A DNA stretch of 32,347 nucleotides from Oscillospiraceae bacterium. GTDB lineage: Bacteria; Bacillota; Clostridia; Oscillospirales; Ruminococcaceae. Below the pieces are notes generated by a model. The model ran no database searches, had not been told where the DNA came from, and worked only from the letters and a program-made list of their open reading frames with translations. Below are positions 1 through 5,981 of this stretch, one piece after another. Both the position numbers and the translations under genes were made by a program. Position 1 is the stretch's first letter; each line of letters begins with the position of its first letter. The DNA lies in assembly GCA_030539275.1 (NCBI GenBank), contig JAUNSK010000010.1, forward strand, positions 1 through 32,347, written 5' to 3'.

Positions 1-54
1 TAGCGCGCTACCTTGGGGTGGTAGAGGCCGTGGGTTCAAGTCCCGTCACTCAGA
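1..54 (+). tRNA. tRNA-Pro(GGG), 3' part only, probable prophage attachment site
   Basis: Only the 3' three quarters of this tRNA lie in the window. The anticodon stem is CTACC (8-12) with GGTAG (20-24), and the loop TTGGGGT puts anticodon GGG at 15-17. The T arm is GTGGG (30-34), loop TTCAAGT (35-41), CCCGT (42-46). The 3' acceptor strand is 47-53 with A73 at 54; CCA is not encoded. An integrase gene pointing at the tRNA lies about 100 bp away, the usual arrangement for a phage integrated into a tRNA 3' end. The partner att repeat would lie beyond the right edge of the window, so the att role is inference. Confidence 0.9.
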
Positions 55-77
55 CTGCTTTTAAATCCCCATTTTAC

Positions 78-113
78 GCCGTTTGCGATGTTTCGTGAAC
101 GGCGTTTTTATTT
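78..113 (+). terminator. Rho-independent terminator after tRNA-Pro
   Basis: ACGCCGTT (78-85) pairs perfectly with AACGGCGT (100-107) across a 14-nt loop, and a T-rich tract follows. It lies just downstream of the tRNA and would end its transcript. Confidence 0.8.
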
Positions 114-124
114 GCCTTTTTTCG

Positions 125-146
125 TACTGTTCCCTCTACTGTTCCC
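125..146. repeat. Tandem 10-bp direct repeat, possible integrase arm sites
   Basis: TACTGTTCCC occurs at 125-134 and again at 137-146, a 12-bp period, between the tRNA end and the stop of the integrase gene. Short direct repeats beside a tyrosine integrase attachment core commonly bind the integrase N-terminal arm domain. No binding evidence exists here. Confidence 0.45.
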
Positions 147-159
147 ACCTGTACCTTTT

Positions 160-1266
160 TTATTTAAGATTAAGCATGTTTCTTGTAGCTTCTACATCTC
201 CGTGTGCATATCTCTTTCTGAGCATCTTTAAGTCTGCGTGTCCGAGAACTTCAGCTATGGCAAATAGATTCTCTCCGTCGTTTACCCACAAGGATGCTCT
301 GGTGTGCCTGAGTTCATGAGGATTCAATGACGGTACTCCAGTATCTTTTGTCATATCCTGCATAAAAACATCAAAATGTCTGCGTTGCCATGTGCGAGGG
401 TGGCACGGTGATCCGTCTTTGTTATGCGAAATATATTCTGTTGTAACAGTACGGAGCATGTCAGCAGTCTCCTGAGTGATTGGAATATCTCTTCTGCGAA
501 AATCATTTTTCGGATCATCAAGACACAATTCCATTTTTTCAGTTTTAGAATTTTTTACTTCGGTGAGTCCGTGCACTATATGCATTATATTGTTTTCAAA
601 GTCTATGTCCTGCAGTCTGAGGCCGAGCAGTTCGCTTCTGGATAAGCCATAGCAGAGCATCAGGTGTATATCGAGCCCGTACCTGTGATTCTTTGCGTAT
701 GCTAAAACCGTTATGGCCTGATCTTTCGTGTAAGTGTTTTTTTCAACCGGCTTGATGTTAGACGATAGTTTTATCATGCATACTGGATTCTTTGTGCAGA
801 TCTCATTCAACACTGCATATTCAAATATTTTATTTAAAGCAAGCTTATGCTTTTTCAGAGTTTCCAATGAGAACTTCTTCCCTTTGGCATTGAAATATTT
901 CTGAATGTCTATCTGCTTGATGTTTGAAACCTTTGCTTTTTTGAAGTATGGTATAAGATGATTTTCAACAGAATTTTTATATGTAAGATCATATGTGCTG
1001 TCTTTTACAGTGCCAACGAGCATTTCAAGTACTTTATGAGCCCAGCTGTCAAAACATTCTTCGTGAGATGTGAAGCCGTCTCCGAGCTGATTTGCAATAG
1101 CATGATCTATAACATACTGATCTGCTTTTGCCTTCGCTGCCGCTTTGCTGACTGAGCTGTAGAAAGCTTTTCGGATTGGCGTTCCGTCGAAGTTATGACC
1201 AATGTTTTTCTTATAAACATACATGCCAGTCGAATGTGTGGGCGATTCTTTCTTTGGTCTGCCCAT
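160..1266 (-). CDS. int: Phage tyrosine integrase
   Basis: This 368-aa site-specific recombinase would integrate and excise the prophage at the tRNA-Pro site. It has a basic N-terminal arm-binding region (about 1-60), a SAM-like core-binding domain (about 65-165) and a C-terminal catalytic domain. The catalytic set is visible: Arg210 in the box I segment GLSRSELLGL, H317-x-x-R320 in HELRHTR, His343 in LGHAD and the nucleophile Tyr353 in KRYAH. TAAGGAG precedes the ATG by about 8 bases. The length is normal for the family. The gene reads toward the attachment site, the opposite way to the lytic genes. Confidence 0.97.
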   Translation of the reverse strand: MGRPKKESPTHSTGMYVYKKNIGHNFDGTPIRKAFYSSVSKAAAKAKADQYVIDHAIANQLGDGFTSHEECFDSWAHKVLEMLVGTVKDSTYDLTYKNSVENHLIPYFKKAKVSNIKQIDIQKYFNAKGKKFSLETLKKHKLALNKIFEYAVLNEICTKNPVCMIKLSSNIKPVEKNTYTKDQAITVLAYAKNHRYGLDIHLMLCYGLSRSELLGLRLQDIDFENNIMHIVHGLTEVKNSKTEKMELCLDDPKNDFRRRDIPITQETADMLRTVTTEYISHNKDGSPCHPRTWQRRHFDVFMQDMTKDTGVPSLNPHELRHTRASLWVNDGENLFAIAEVLGHADLKMLRKRYAHGDVEATRNMLNLK

Positions 1267-1287
1267 ATTATCACTCCTTATAAATTT

Positions 1288-1319
1288 CCCCTTGCCTATT
1301 ACGACAAGGGGATTTTTTT
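1288..1319 (+). terminator. Hairpin with T-tract between int and the lipoprotein gene
   Basis: CCCCTTG (1288-1294) pairs with CAAGGGG (1305-1311), followed by ATTTTTTT. The T-tract is on the plus strand, but read leftward the hairpin is followed by AAATTTAT, so it may work in both directions. It would partly separate lipoprotein and integrase transcription. Confidence 0.6.
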
Positions 1320-1827
1320 ATTTAAATTTAGGATCCTTGATCTGAGTTGCTTGTTTGTAAAATACATCATAGTATTGCTTAAACAGCCCAGTGTCAAAGC
1401 TGTACGATTCATCAGTAGCAACAGGAGTCTTTTCACTCACTGATTTATACAGTATGTCCGCTTGCTCAATCATTTTATTCCATGCATCAATAAGCTGTTT
1501 CTGTCCCGTAACGCTTGGATCCAGTGTGTTTATGAAATCATTGTACTGAGATTCTTTTTCCATAGCTGCTTGAAGATTTGATATTGTAAAGTCTATGTCA
1601 ATAGTTTCTCCGGCTGGACTTTTGCCTGACTCTGTAAAGCTCTGAATAGTACAGAAACCTTTATTCCAGATGTCTGATGTGGCCCAGTTGCAGACATCCG
1701 TCAGCGTGTACTCTGCAGATGCAACTGTAGTACTCTGAGGCGCTGCAGTTGATGAAGAATTTGAGCATCCGCACAATGCAGACGTACACAGAGCTATTGC
1801 AATGATTACTTTAAATTGTTTTCTCAT
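1318..1827 (-). CDS. Small lipoprotein in the lysogeny module, possible superinfection-exclusion protein
   Basis: The 169-aa product has a lipoprotein signal peptide: basic MRKQFK, a hydrophobic stretch (7-18) and a lipobox ending LCGC with Cys21 as the lipidated residue, then a Ser/Thr/Ala-rich linker. The mature part is soluble and probably helical; I recognise no domain. A GGGAGG site precedes the ATG. It lies between repressor and integrase, so it should be expressed in the lysogen. Lipoproteins at this position in Gram-positive phages (Ltp of phage TP-J34) block DNA injection by related phages. That role here is inferred from position and signal peptide only. Confidence 0.85.
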   Translation of the reverse strand: MRKQFKVIIAIALCTSALCGCSNSSSTAAPQSTTVASAEYTLTDVCNWATSDIWNKGFCTIQSFTESGKSPAGETIDIDFTISNLQAAMEKESQYNDFINTLDPSVTGQKQLIDAWNKMIEQADILYKSVSEKTPVATDESYSFDTGLFKQYYDVFYKQATQIKDPKFK

Positions 1828-1856
1828 AGTGTCCTCCCTATAATGTCATATTAAAT

Positions 1857-2495
1857 TTATAGCATACTTAATACAGCAACTGCTTTACCAAGTATTCTAA
1901 TCTGATTGAGCTGAGATCCTGAGTAAACCATTGGAGAATATGCCGGATTCTCGGCAATTAGCTGAATGATGTTGTTTTCCTGATCGTAATAAACACGTTT
2001 CAGTGTTGCTTCATCACTGATTATTACAACGGCGATTTCACCGTTTTCAACCATGTCCTGTTTTTTAATAAATACTATGTCACCATCAAATATTTTAGCA
2101 TTAACCATGCTGTCACCTTTAGTTCTAAGACAGAAGTCTGCTTTAATATCATCAGATACAGGAACATACATTTCATGTTCTTCTTCTGCAAAGATAGGTT
2201 GTCCACATGCTATGCTGCCGAGCATTGGGATCCTCTTTGTTGTTATGGGTTCTATATTGTCATATTTATCATAGTCCGTAGAATCGTTTGTATGAACTTC
2301 AATTCCCATCAATACAGCTGGGGAAGTATTTAAAGCTTTTGCATACTCTTTGATTTTCTTCTGATTTATGTCACGCTGACCTTTTTCTATTTTAGTAATA
2401 GCTGAGCGTGACTTGTATCCCATTTTTGTTGCTAGTTCTTCTTGGGACATTCCAAGTTGCTCACGTAATCTTTTAATATTTTCTCCAATATTCAT
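1857..2495 (-). CDS. CI-like prophage repressor (XRE HTH plus S24 peptidase)
   Basis: This 212-aa protein would maintain lysogeny by binding the adjacent operators. Residues 4-64 form an XRE helix-turn-helix (MSQEELATKMGYKSRSAI region). Residues 88-212 form a LexA-like S24 domain with a likely self-cleavage bond Cys97-Gly98, catalytic Ser129 in GDSM and Lys166 in TLKR. An intact Ser-Lys dyad points to induction by RecA-stimulated autocleavage, as for lambda CI and LexA. GAGGTG precedes the start. It is divergent from the Cro-like gene, and its promoter overlaps an operator, which implies autoregulation. Confidence 0.95.
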   Translation of the reverse strand: MNIGENIKRLREQLGMSQEELATKMGYKSRSAITKIEKGQRDINQKKIKEYAKALNTSPAVLMGIEVHTNDSTDYDKYDNIEPITTKRIPMLGSIACGQPIFAEEEHEMYVPVSDDIKADFCLRTKGDSMVNAKIFDGDIVFIKKQDMVENGEIAVVIISDEATLKRVYYDQENNIIQLIAENPAYSPMVYSGSQLNQIRILGKAVAVLSML

Positions 2496-2522
2496 TTTTG
2501 AAACACCTCATTTTCTATTTCC

Positions 2523-2551
2523 ATTATAATACATAGGTGATAATTTGTCAA
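2523..2551 (-). promoter_or_regulatory. Leftward promoter of the repressor gene
   Basis: Read on the minus strand, consensus TTGACA (complement of 2546-2551) is followed by 17 nt and consensus TATAAT (complement of 2523-2528). Both hexamers and the spacing match the sigma-A consensus. Confidence 0.85.
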
Positions 2552-2552
2552 C
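2536..2552. promoter_or_regulatory. Putative repressor operator over the leftward -35
   Basis: Read on the minus strand this is GTTGACAAATTATCACC, an imperfect 17-bp palindrome with 6 of 8 base pairs matched around a central base. It shares the half site GTTGACAA with the operator at 2576 and covers the -35 of the leftward promoter. Confidence 0.6.
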
Positions 2553-2575
2553 AAAAAAAATATTTTAAAAAATAA

Positions 2576-2592
2576 GTTGACAAACTGGCAAC
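2576..2592. promoter_or_regulatory. Putative repressor operator over the rightward -35
   Basis: GTTGACAAACTGGCAAC is an imperfect 17-bp palindrome with 6 of 8 pairs matched. It shares GTTGACAA with the site at 2536-2552, inverted, and covers the -35 and part of the spacer of the rightward promoter. Confidence 0.6.
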
Positions 2593-2605
2593 ACTATGAT
2601 ATACT
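2577..2605 (+). promoter_or_regulatory. Rightward early promoter
   Basis: TTGACA (2577-2582), a 17-nt spacer and TATACT (2600-2605) form a strong sigma-A promoter for the Cro-like gene and the early operon. The start point should be near 2612, inside the TGTAGCCA palindrome. Confidence 0.85.
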
Positions 2606-2610
2606 TCAAT

Positions 2611-2630
2611 TGTAGCCAAAATGGATACAA
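2611..2630. repeat. 19-bp near-palindrome, copy 1, at the rightward start site
   Basis: TGTAGCCA-AAA-TGGATACA is a palindrome with a single mismatch per arm. It sits just after the -10 box, where a bound regulator would block early transcription. An identical 20-bp stretch recurs at 2860-2879. The sequence differs from the GTTGACAA sites, so a second regulator, perhaps the Cro-like protein encoded next, is the likely ligand (inference). Confidence 0.6.
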
Positions 2631-2653
2631 ATAAATAGCAAGGAGGTGGCAAA

Positions 2654-2914
2654 ATGACAGATACTCTCAAATTAAAATGTGCAATGCTTATGGCAGGATA
2701 TACTATTGCAAGAATGGCAAGTGCACTAGGACTTTCTTATTATGGGTTTTATAAGAAGCTTAACAACAAATCAAGCTTTAAATCAAACGAAATAGCTAAA
2801 GCTATTGAAGTGTTAAAAATTAAAAATGAACAGGTGAACGAAATTTTTTTTGCCGAGAGTGTAGCCAAAATGGATACAAGCAAAACATCAGCGCAAGAGA
2901 GAACTTTAAAATAA
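2654..2914 (+). CDS. Cro-like DNA-binding protein (small HTH)
   Basis: The 86-aa product is the first gene of the rightward early operon, with a very strong AGGAGGTGG site. Residues 15-55 form a helix-turn-helix (ARMASALGLSYYGFYKKLNN), and the following segment resembles Cro-like/DUF739 proteins of Bacillota phages. The expected role is to repress the lysogeny promoter during lytic growth. The last 20 or so residues are hydrophilic and are encoded across the second copy of the TGTAGCCA palindrome, so this tail may be a late addition. The family call rests on pattern recognition. Confidence 0.8.
   Translation: MTDTLKLKCAMLMAGYTIARMASALGLSYYGFYKKLNNKSSFKSNEIAKAIEVLKIKNEQVNEIFFAESVAKMDTSKTSAQERTLK
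2860..2879. repeat. 19-bp near-palindrome, copy 2, inside the Cro-like gene
   Basis: This is a perfect copy of the 20 bases at 2611-2630. It lies in the 3' end of the Cro-like gene, 55 bp before the antirepressor start, and encodes VAKMDT. It may be a second operator. Confidence 0.7.
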
Positions 2915-2933
2915 ACATAGGAGGTTGTATTTA

Positions 2934-4043
2934 ATGGATATTAAAATTTTTGAAAGTCAGGACTTTGGACAGATCAGAACAGTTGAAGTAAATGGCGAAC
3001 CGTATTTTGTGGGTAAGGATGTTGCAACCGTTCTTGGATATAGCAATCCAAGCAAGGCAATAAACGACCATGTAGATTCAGAAGACATAACGACTAACGA
3101 TTCGTTAGTGGTTAATGGAATGAGAATGCTAGTCATCAACGAATCAGGTTTATATAGTCTTATCCTCAGTAGCAAACTTCCAACGGCTAAGCAGTTCAAA
3201 CGCTGGGTTACAGCAGAAGTAATTCCAAGCATTCGCAAACATGGTGCATATATGACACCAGAAGTAATTGAGCAGACTCTTACAAGTCCAGATTTCATCA
3301 TTAAACTTGCAACAGAGCTGAAAGCAGAACAGACAAAAGTTAAAAGCTTACAGCCTAAAGCAGAATATTGTGATGCAGTTCTTAACACTCCTGATCTGAT
3401 ACCGACAACTGTTATTGCAAAGGACTACGGTAAATCGGCAATATGGCTTAACAACTATTTGTGGGAAAAAAGCGTTCAGTACAAACAGGGCGGCACATGG
3501 GTACTCTATCAGAAGTATGCAAATAAAGGTCTTACAAGCACAAAGACAACGCTTTATACTGGGGATGACGGAACACAGCACAGTAAGATACACACATACT
3601 GGACAGCAAAGGGCAGAGAGTTTATATACAGTCTTCTCAAGGCTGACGGTTTTGTTCCTCAGATTACAAAAGAAGATGCTTTAAAGCAGATGCTTGACGT
3701 AAGCGATACAAGCAGGCAAAGCAAACTCATGGACAGATTTATGGAACTTGACAGTTGGAAAGAGGTAGCTGAAAAACGTGTCAGACAGTTCTGTGAAGAA
3801 ACAGGTCATTCATATTCGCACACCATGAAAAGATTTTACAATTCTGTTGAACGTACTGCAAAGTGTGATCTTGGTGCTAAGCTAAAGAGAATTCGTGGAG
3901 CAATGGAAAAACAGGGTGCTTCATACAAAGAAAGAGCATGCGTTACTAAGCTTGATGTGATTTCTGAAAACGAAAAGTTAAAGAAATCTTTTGATGTTGT
4001 TGTTTTATCATTTATCAATTCAAATTCATCAGAGGTGATTTAA
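2934..4043 (+). CDS. Phage antirepressor (BRO-N, KilAC-like and ORF6C-like regions)
   Basis: The product is 369 aa. I start at ATG 2934, which has AGGAGG 9 bases upstream; an in-frame TTG at 2925 abuts the same site. Residues 1-105 are a BRO-N domain (NGEPYFVGKDVATVLGY, then RWVTAEVIPSIRKHG). Residues about 130-240 resemble the KilAC antirepressor domain (TAKGREFIYSLL). The C-terminal 125 residues look like an ORF6C-type region (SHTMKRFYNSVER). Such proteins counter the CI repressor or compete for operators. Its place directly behind the Cro-like gene supports a role in the lysis-lysogeny switch. Confidence 0.92.
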   Translation: MDIKIFESQDFGQIRTVEVNGEPYFVGKDVATVLGYSNPSKAINDHVDSEDITTNDSLVVNGMRMLVINESGLYSLILSSKLPTAKQFKRWVTAEVIPSIRKHGAYMTPEVIEQTLTSPDFIIKLATELKAEQTKVKSLQPKAEYCDAVLNTPDLIPTTVIAKDYGKSAIWLNNYLWEKSVQYKQGGTWVLYQKYANKGLTSTKTTLYTGDDGTQHSKIHTYWTAKGREFIYSLLKADGFVPQITKEDALKQMLDVSDTSRQSKLMDRFMELDSWKEVAEKRVRQFCEETGHSYSHTMKRFYNSVERTAKCDLGAKLKRIRGAMEKQGASYKERACVTKLDVISENEKLKKSFDVVVLSFINSNSSEVI

Positions 4044-4270
4044 TGATTCAGAGTTGCAAAAAAGATTGCCCAAAAAGGAACTCCACTTGCCATTGCACTT
4101 GTCCTCGCTACAAAGTGCAAAGAGAAATTAACAGGCGCAGGAGTGATTATGACAAGCAACAGAACGAAAGGAACACAAACATATCATCGCTCAACAGAAA
4201 CAACGCGAGACATAGAAACACAAGTGGCAAGACGGCGGTTGAAATCCACAGATCGGAGGAAACAGCATGA
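4043..4270 (+). CDS. Small basic Cys-rich phage protein
   Basis: The 75-aa protein starts in a TAATG overlap with the antirepressor stop, indicating translational coupling. The N-terminus has four or five closely spaced cysteines (CKKDCPKRNSTCHCTCPRY), suggesting metal binding. The rest is very basic and Asn/Arg-rich, possibly nucleic-acid binding. I know no function. Confidence 0.75.
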   Translation: MIQSCKKDCPKRNSTCHCTCPRYKVQREINRRRSDYDKQQNERNTNISSLNRNNARHRNTSGKTAVEIHRSEETA

Positions 4271-4512
4271 GCATAGCAGATTATTTAAAGGCGGATACAG
4301 ACAAGCTCGAAAAGCTTATTGAAGAGCATCCTCAAAGTATACCAACAAAAAAAGCAGCTGAATTTCTTGGACTTCATGAAGACAGTATGAGACAGTTCCT
4401 TGAAAATTCAAATGTCGGAATGTCTTGGAGAAAGCCCGGTAAGTTGAACAGAGGGTTCTACATACCAACAGGGCAGTTCGTACGTTGGTATTTAAATGTT
4501 AAAGCGATGTGA
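4267..4512 (+). CDS. Excisionase-like winged-helix DNA-binding protein
   Basis: The 81-aa product overlaps the previous stop by ATGA. The segment SIPTKKAAEFLGLHEDSMRQFLEN (about 24-47) is a MerR/excisionase-type helix-turn-helix, followed by a wing-like region ending FYIPTGQFVRWYL. It could be the Xis partner of the integrase or an early regulator; sequence alone does not decide. Confidence 0.75.
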   Translation: MSIADYLKADTDKLEKLIEEHPQSIPTKKAAEFLGLHEDSMRQFLENSNVGMSWRKPGKLNRGFYIPTGQFVRWYLNVKAM

Positions 4513-4525
4513 AAGGAGTGGTAAT

Positions 4526-4645
4526 GTGAAACATTGCTGTAAAGAATGCCGAAATCCGGCATGTACGAAGATAACGGTCAAGGAAAAGGGCTGGTGTCCT
4601 GATTTTAAAGGAAAGGATGATAAGTATGAAACCAAACACAAATAA
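4526..4645 (+). CDS. 39-aa Cys-rich mini-protein
   Basis: GTG start at 4526 with AAAGGAG 6-7 bases upstream; a nearby ATG at 4524 is followed at once by a stop. The product begins MKHCCKECRNPACTKI and has a fifth cysteine in GWCPDF, a pattern suggesting a small zinc-binding knuckle. It overlaps the next gene by about 20 bases. Function unknown. Confidence 0.7.
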   Translation: MKHCCKECRNPACTKITVKEKGWCPDFKGKDDKYETKHK

Positions 4646-4892
4646 GCAGTTTTATCTCGATGAGATAAAGAAGTACGAGGTTGAAACACTCGGACTTGAA
4701 AACGGTGAATACCGTATCAAGATGATGGAGAAATACGACTGCATTAGTCTTGAAGAGATGACTGAGGAAGATTGCTTCGAAGCTTATAAAGACATGCTTG
4801 CTGATAAGTGGATGGGAGCACAACTCACTCAGTTGAAAAAGCAAAGGGAAGTCTTCAGGAGGACCTTAGATGAAATCGTCAAGAGGGGTTAG
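4626..4892 (+). CDS. Hypothetical acidic early protein
   Basis: I choose ATG 4626 (88 aa) because GGAAAGGA ends about 8 bases before it; an in-frame ATG at 4617 lies inside that site. The protein is mainly helical and acidic (EEMTEEDCFEAYKDML) with a basic C-terminal third. It lies in a run of overlapping small genes. I do not recognise the family. Confidence 0.7.
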   Translation: MKPNTNKQFYLDEIKKYEVETLGLENGEYRIKMMEKYDCISLEEMTEEDCFEAYKDMLADKWMGAQLTQLKKQREVFRRTLDEIVKRG

Positions 4893-5046
4893 AAAACTCG
4901 CTTACATAATGCTTGTAATACTTACAGTTGCTATGTGGGCACTTGCAATGTTACATACATTTGACCTGATAGAACTTACAATGACAAAAATAGCAGCACT
5001 GTTTACAGCAGCACTGCTTTGTATAAGTCTTACAGATAGAAGGTGA
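4870..5046 (+). CDS. 58-aa protein with two membrane segments
   Basis: ATG 4870 has AGGAGG at 4857-4862. The start lies inside the previous gene, so translation is coupled. After a basic N-terminus (MKSSRGVRK) come two hydrophobic segments (about 10-28 and 39-53) separated by a short loop with one Asp and one Glu, then a basic tail. It is holin-sized, but its early-operon position argues against a lysis role. A membrane effector or exclusion factor is possible. Confidence 0.75.
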   Translation: MKSSRGVRKLAYIMLVILTVAMWALAMLHTFDLIELTMTKIAALFTAALLCISLTDRR

Positions 5047-5051
5047 ACTAG

Positions 5052-5552
5052 GTGAAAAAAGTAACCCAGGCAATAAAAGCTCAGATGATACAGCTCAGAG
5101 AGTCGGGGTGCTCAATGAAAGAGATATCAGAAATAACCGGGCTGTGCATTAAGACAGTATCAAGGCAGACGAAGAGCTGCACTGTAAATCCAGTAAGAAA
5201 ACCTAAAGCCCCGGTTTTAACAGACAGAGACAAAAAGATGATGACACTCCGCGAACAAGGGCATTCATACGCTGAAATAGGTGAAGCGGTGGGAATGTCT
5301 AAAACGGCAGTAAGCGCTGCGTTTTACAGCAAGCTCAGAAAGCTGATGCCGAACAGTGGCAAGATAATCAGGGTGCGTAAGAAAGGCGGATGCTCGGAAG
5401 GATTTAAACCGCCGGATGATTGTTTTAATTGCACAAACGATGATTGCAATTACAATGGTCCGGTGCGAGCCGGTGAAAACAGACTCATGAAATTAGGACA
5501 CAAAGAAAGCCCACCAGAGTGCGAATCTGACAGGCTAGAAGATTATGATTAA
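5052..5552 (+). CDS. Double helix-turn-helix protein, sigma-region-4-like, with Cys cluster
   Basis: GTG start at 5052, with AAGGTG about 7 bases upstream. The 166-aa product has two HTH repeats: about 8-33 (LRESGCSMKEISEITGLCIKTV) and about 60-90 (LREQGHSYAEIGEAVGMSKTAV). The C-terminal region holds CFNCTNDDCNY, a possible zinc site. The architecture resembles sigma-70 region 4 or resolvase HTH domains. It is probably a phage regulator of early or middle genes; no enzyme motif is visible. Confidence 0.8.
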   Translation: MKKVTQAIKAQMIQLRESGCSMKEISEITGLCIKTVSRQTKSCTVNPVRKPKAPVLTDRDKKMMTLREQGHSYAEIGEAVGMSKTAVSAAFYSKLRKLMPNSGKIIRVRKKGGCSEGFKPPDDCFNCTNDDCNYNGPVRAGENRLMKLGHKESPPECESDRLEDYD

Positions 5553-5590
5553 ATCAATGCTTATTATAGCACATCTAAAGGAGAATTGCA

Positions 5591-5971
5591 ATGGATAAAA
5601 AGTATTTTGATACTGCAAAGATAAAAGGCAGATATCAGCAAGCTATAGCGGAGGAAACCGCCTCGGCTCTGCAGAGTTTCTGCAGTCAGGAGCCTGAATT
5701 TAAACAAGCTATAGAGCAGTCAGGAAAGACTTATCAAGACTGTCTTGACGGTGTAGTCAAAGGAGCAGGAATGAGCCTGTCAGATCTTAAAGCTTACAAA
5801 AGAGCAGTTAAGTTCTACTTCTCGACCGCAGATATAAGTTTTCAGATGACGATAAATCTTTCTGGAGATAACGGATACAAAGCGCCGCCGATCACAGTCA
5901 GTCATCCCGATCCAGAGCCAGAGCCGGAGAAGAAAATGGAACTGTCGCTTGATGACTTCCTTGATTTTTAA
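5591..5971 (+). CDS. PcfK-like protein
   Basis: The 126-aa protein has a good AAAGGAG site. The central block SFCSQEPEFKQAIEQSGKTYQDCLDGV and the following LKAYKRAVKFYF..ADISFQMTI match my recollection of the PcfK-like family, first named on the conjugative plasmid pCF10. The C-terminus is proline- and acid-rich (PDPEPEPEKK). It is followed 10 bases later by a PcfJ-like gene, the pairing seen in the family, which strengthens both calls. Molecular role unknown. Confidence 0.85.
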   Translation: MDKKYFDTAKIKGRYQQAIAEETASALQSFCSQEPEFKQAIEQSGKTYQDCLDGVVKGAGMSLSDLKAYKRAVKFYFSTADISFQMTINLSGDNGYKAPPITVSHPDPEPEPEKKMELSLDDFLDF

Positions 5972-5981
5972 GGAGGGCGTC

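Noticed and set aside
2623-2640. Tiny ATG frame (MDTNK) before the Cro-like gene
   Set aside because: It arises from the palindrome sequence and has no ribosome site; no sign of a leader peptide.
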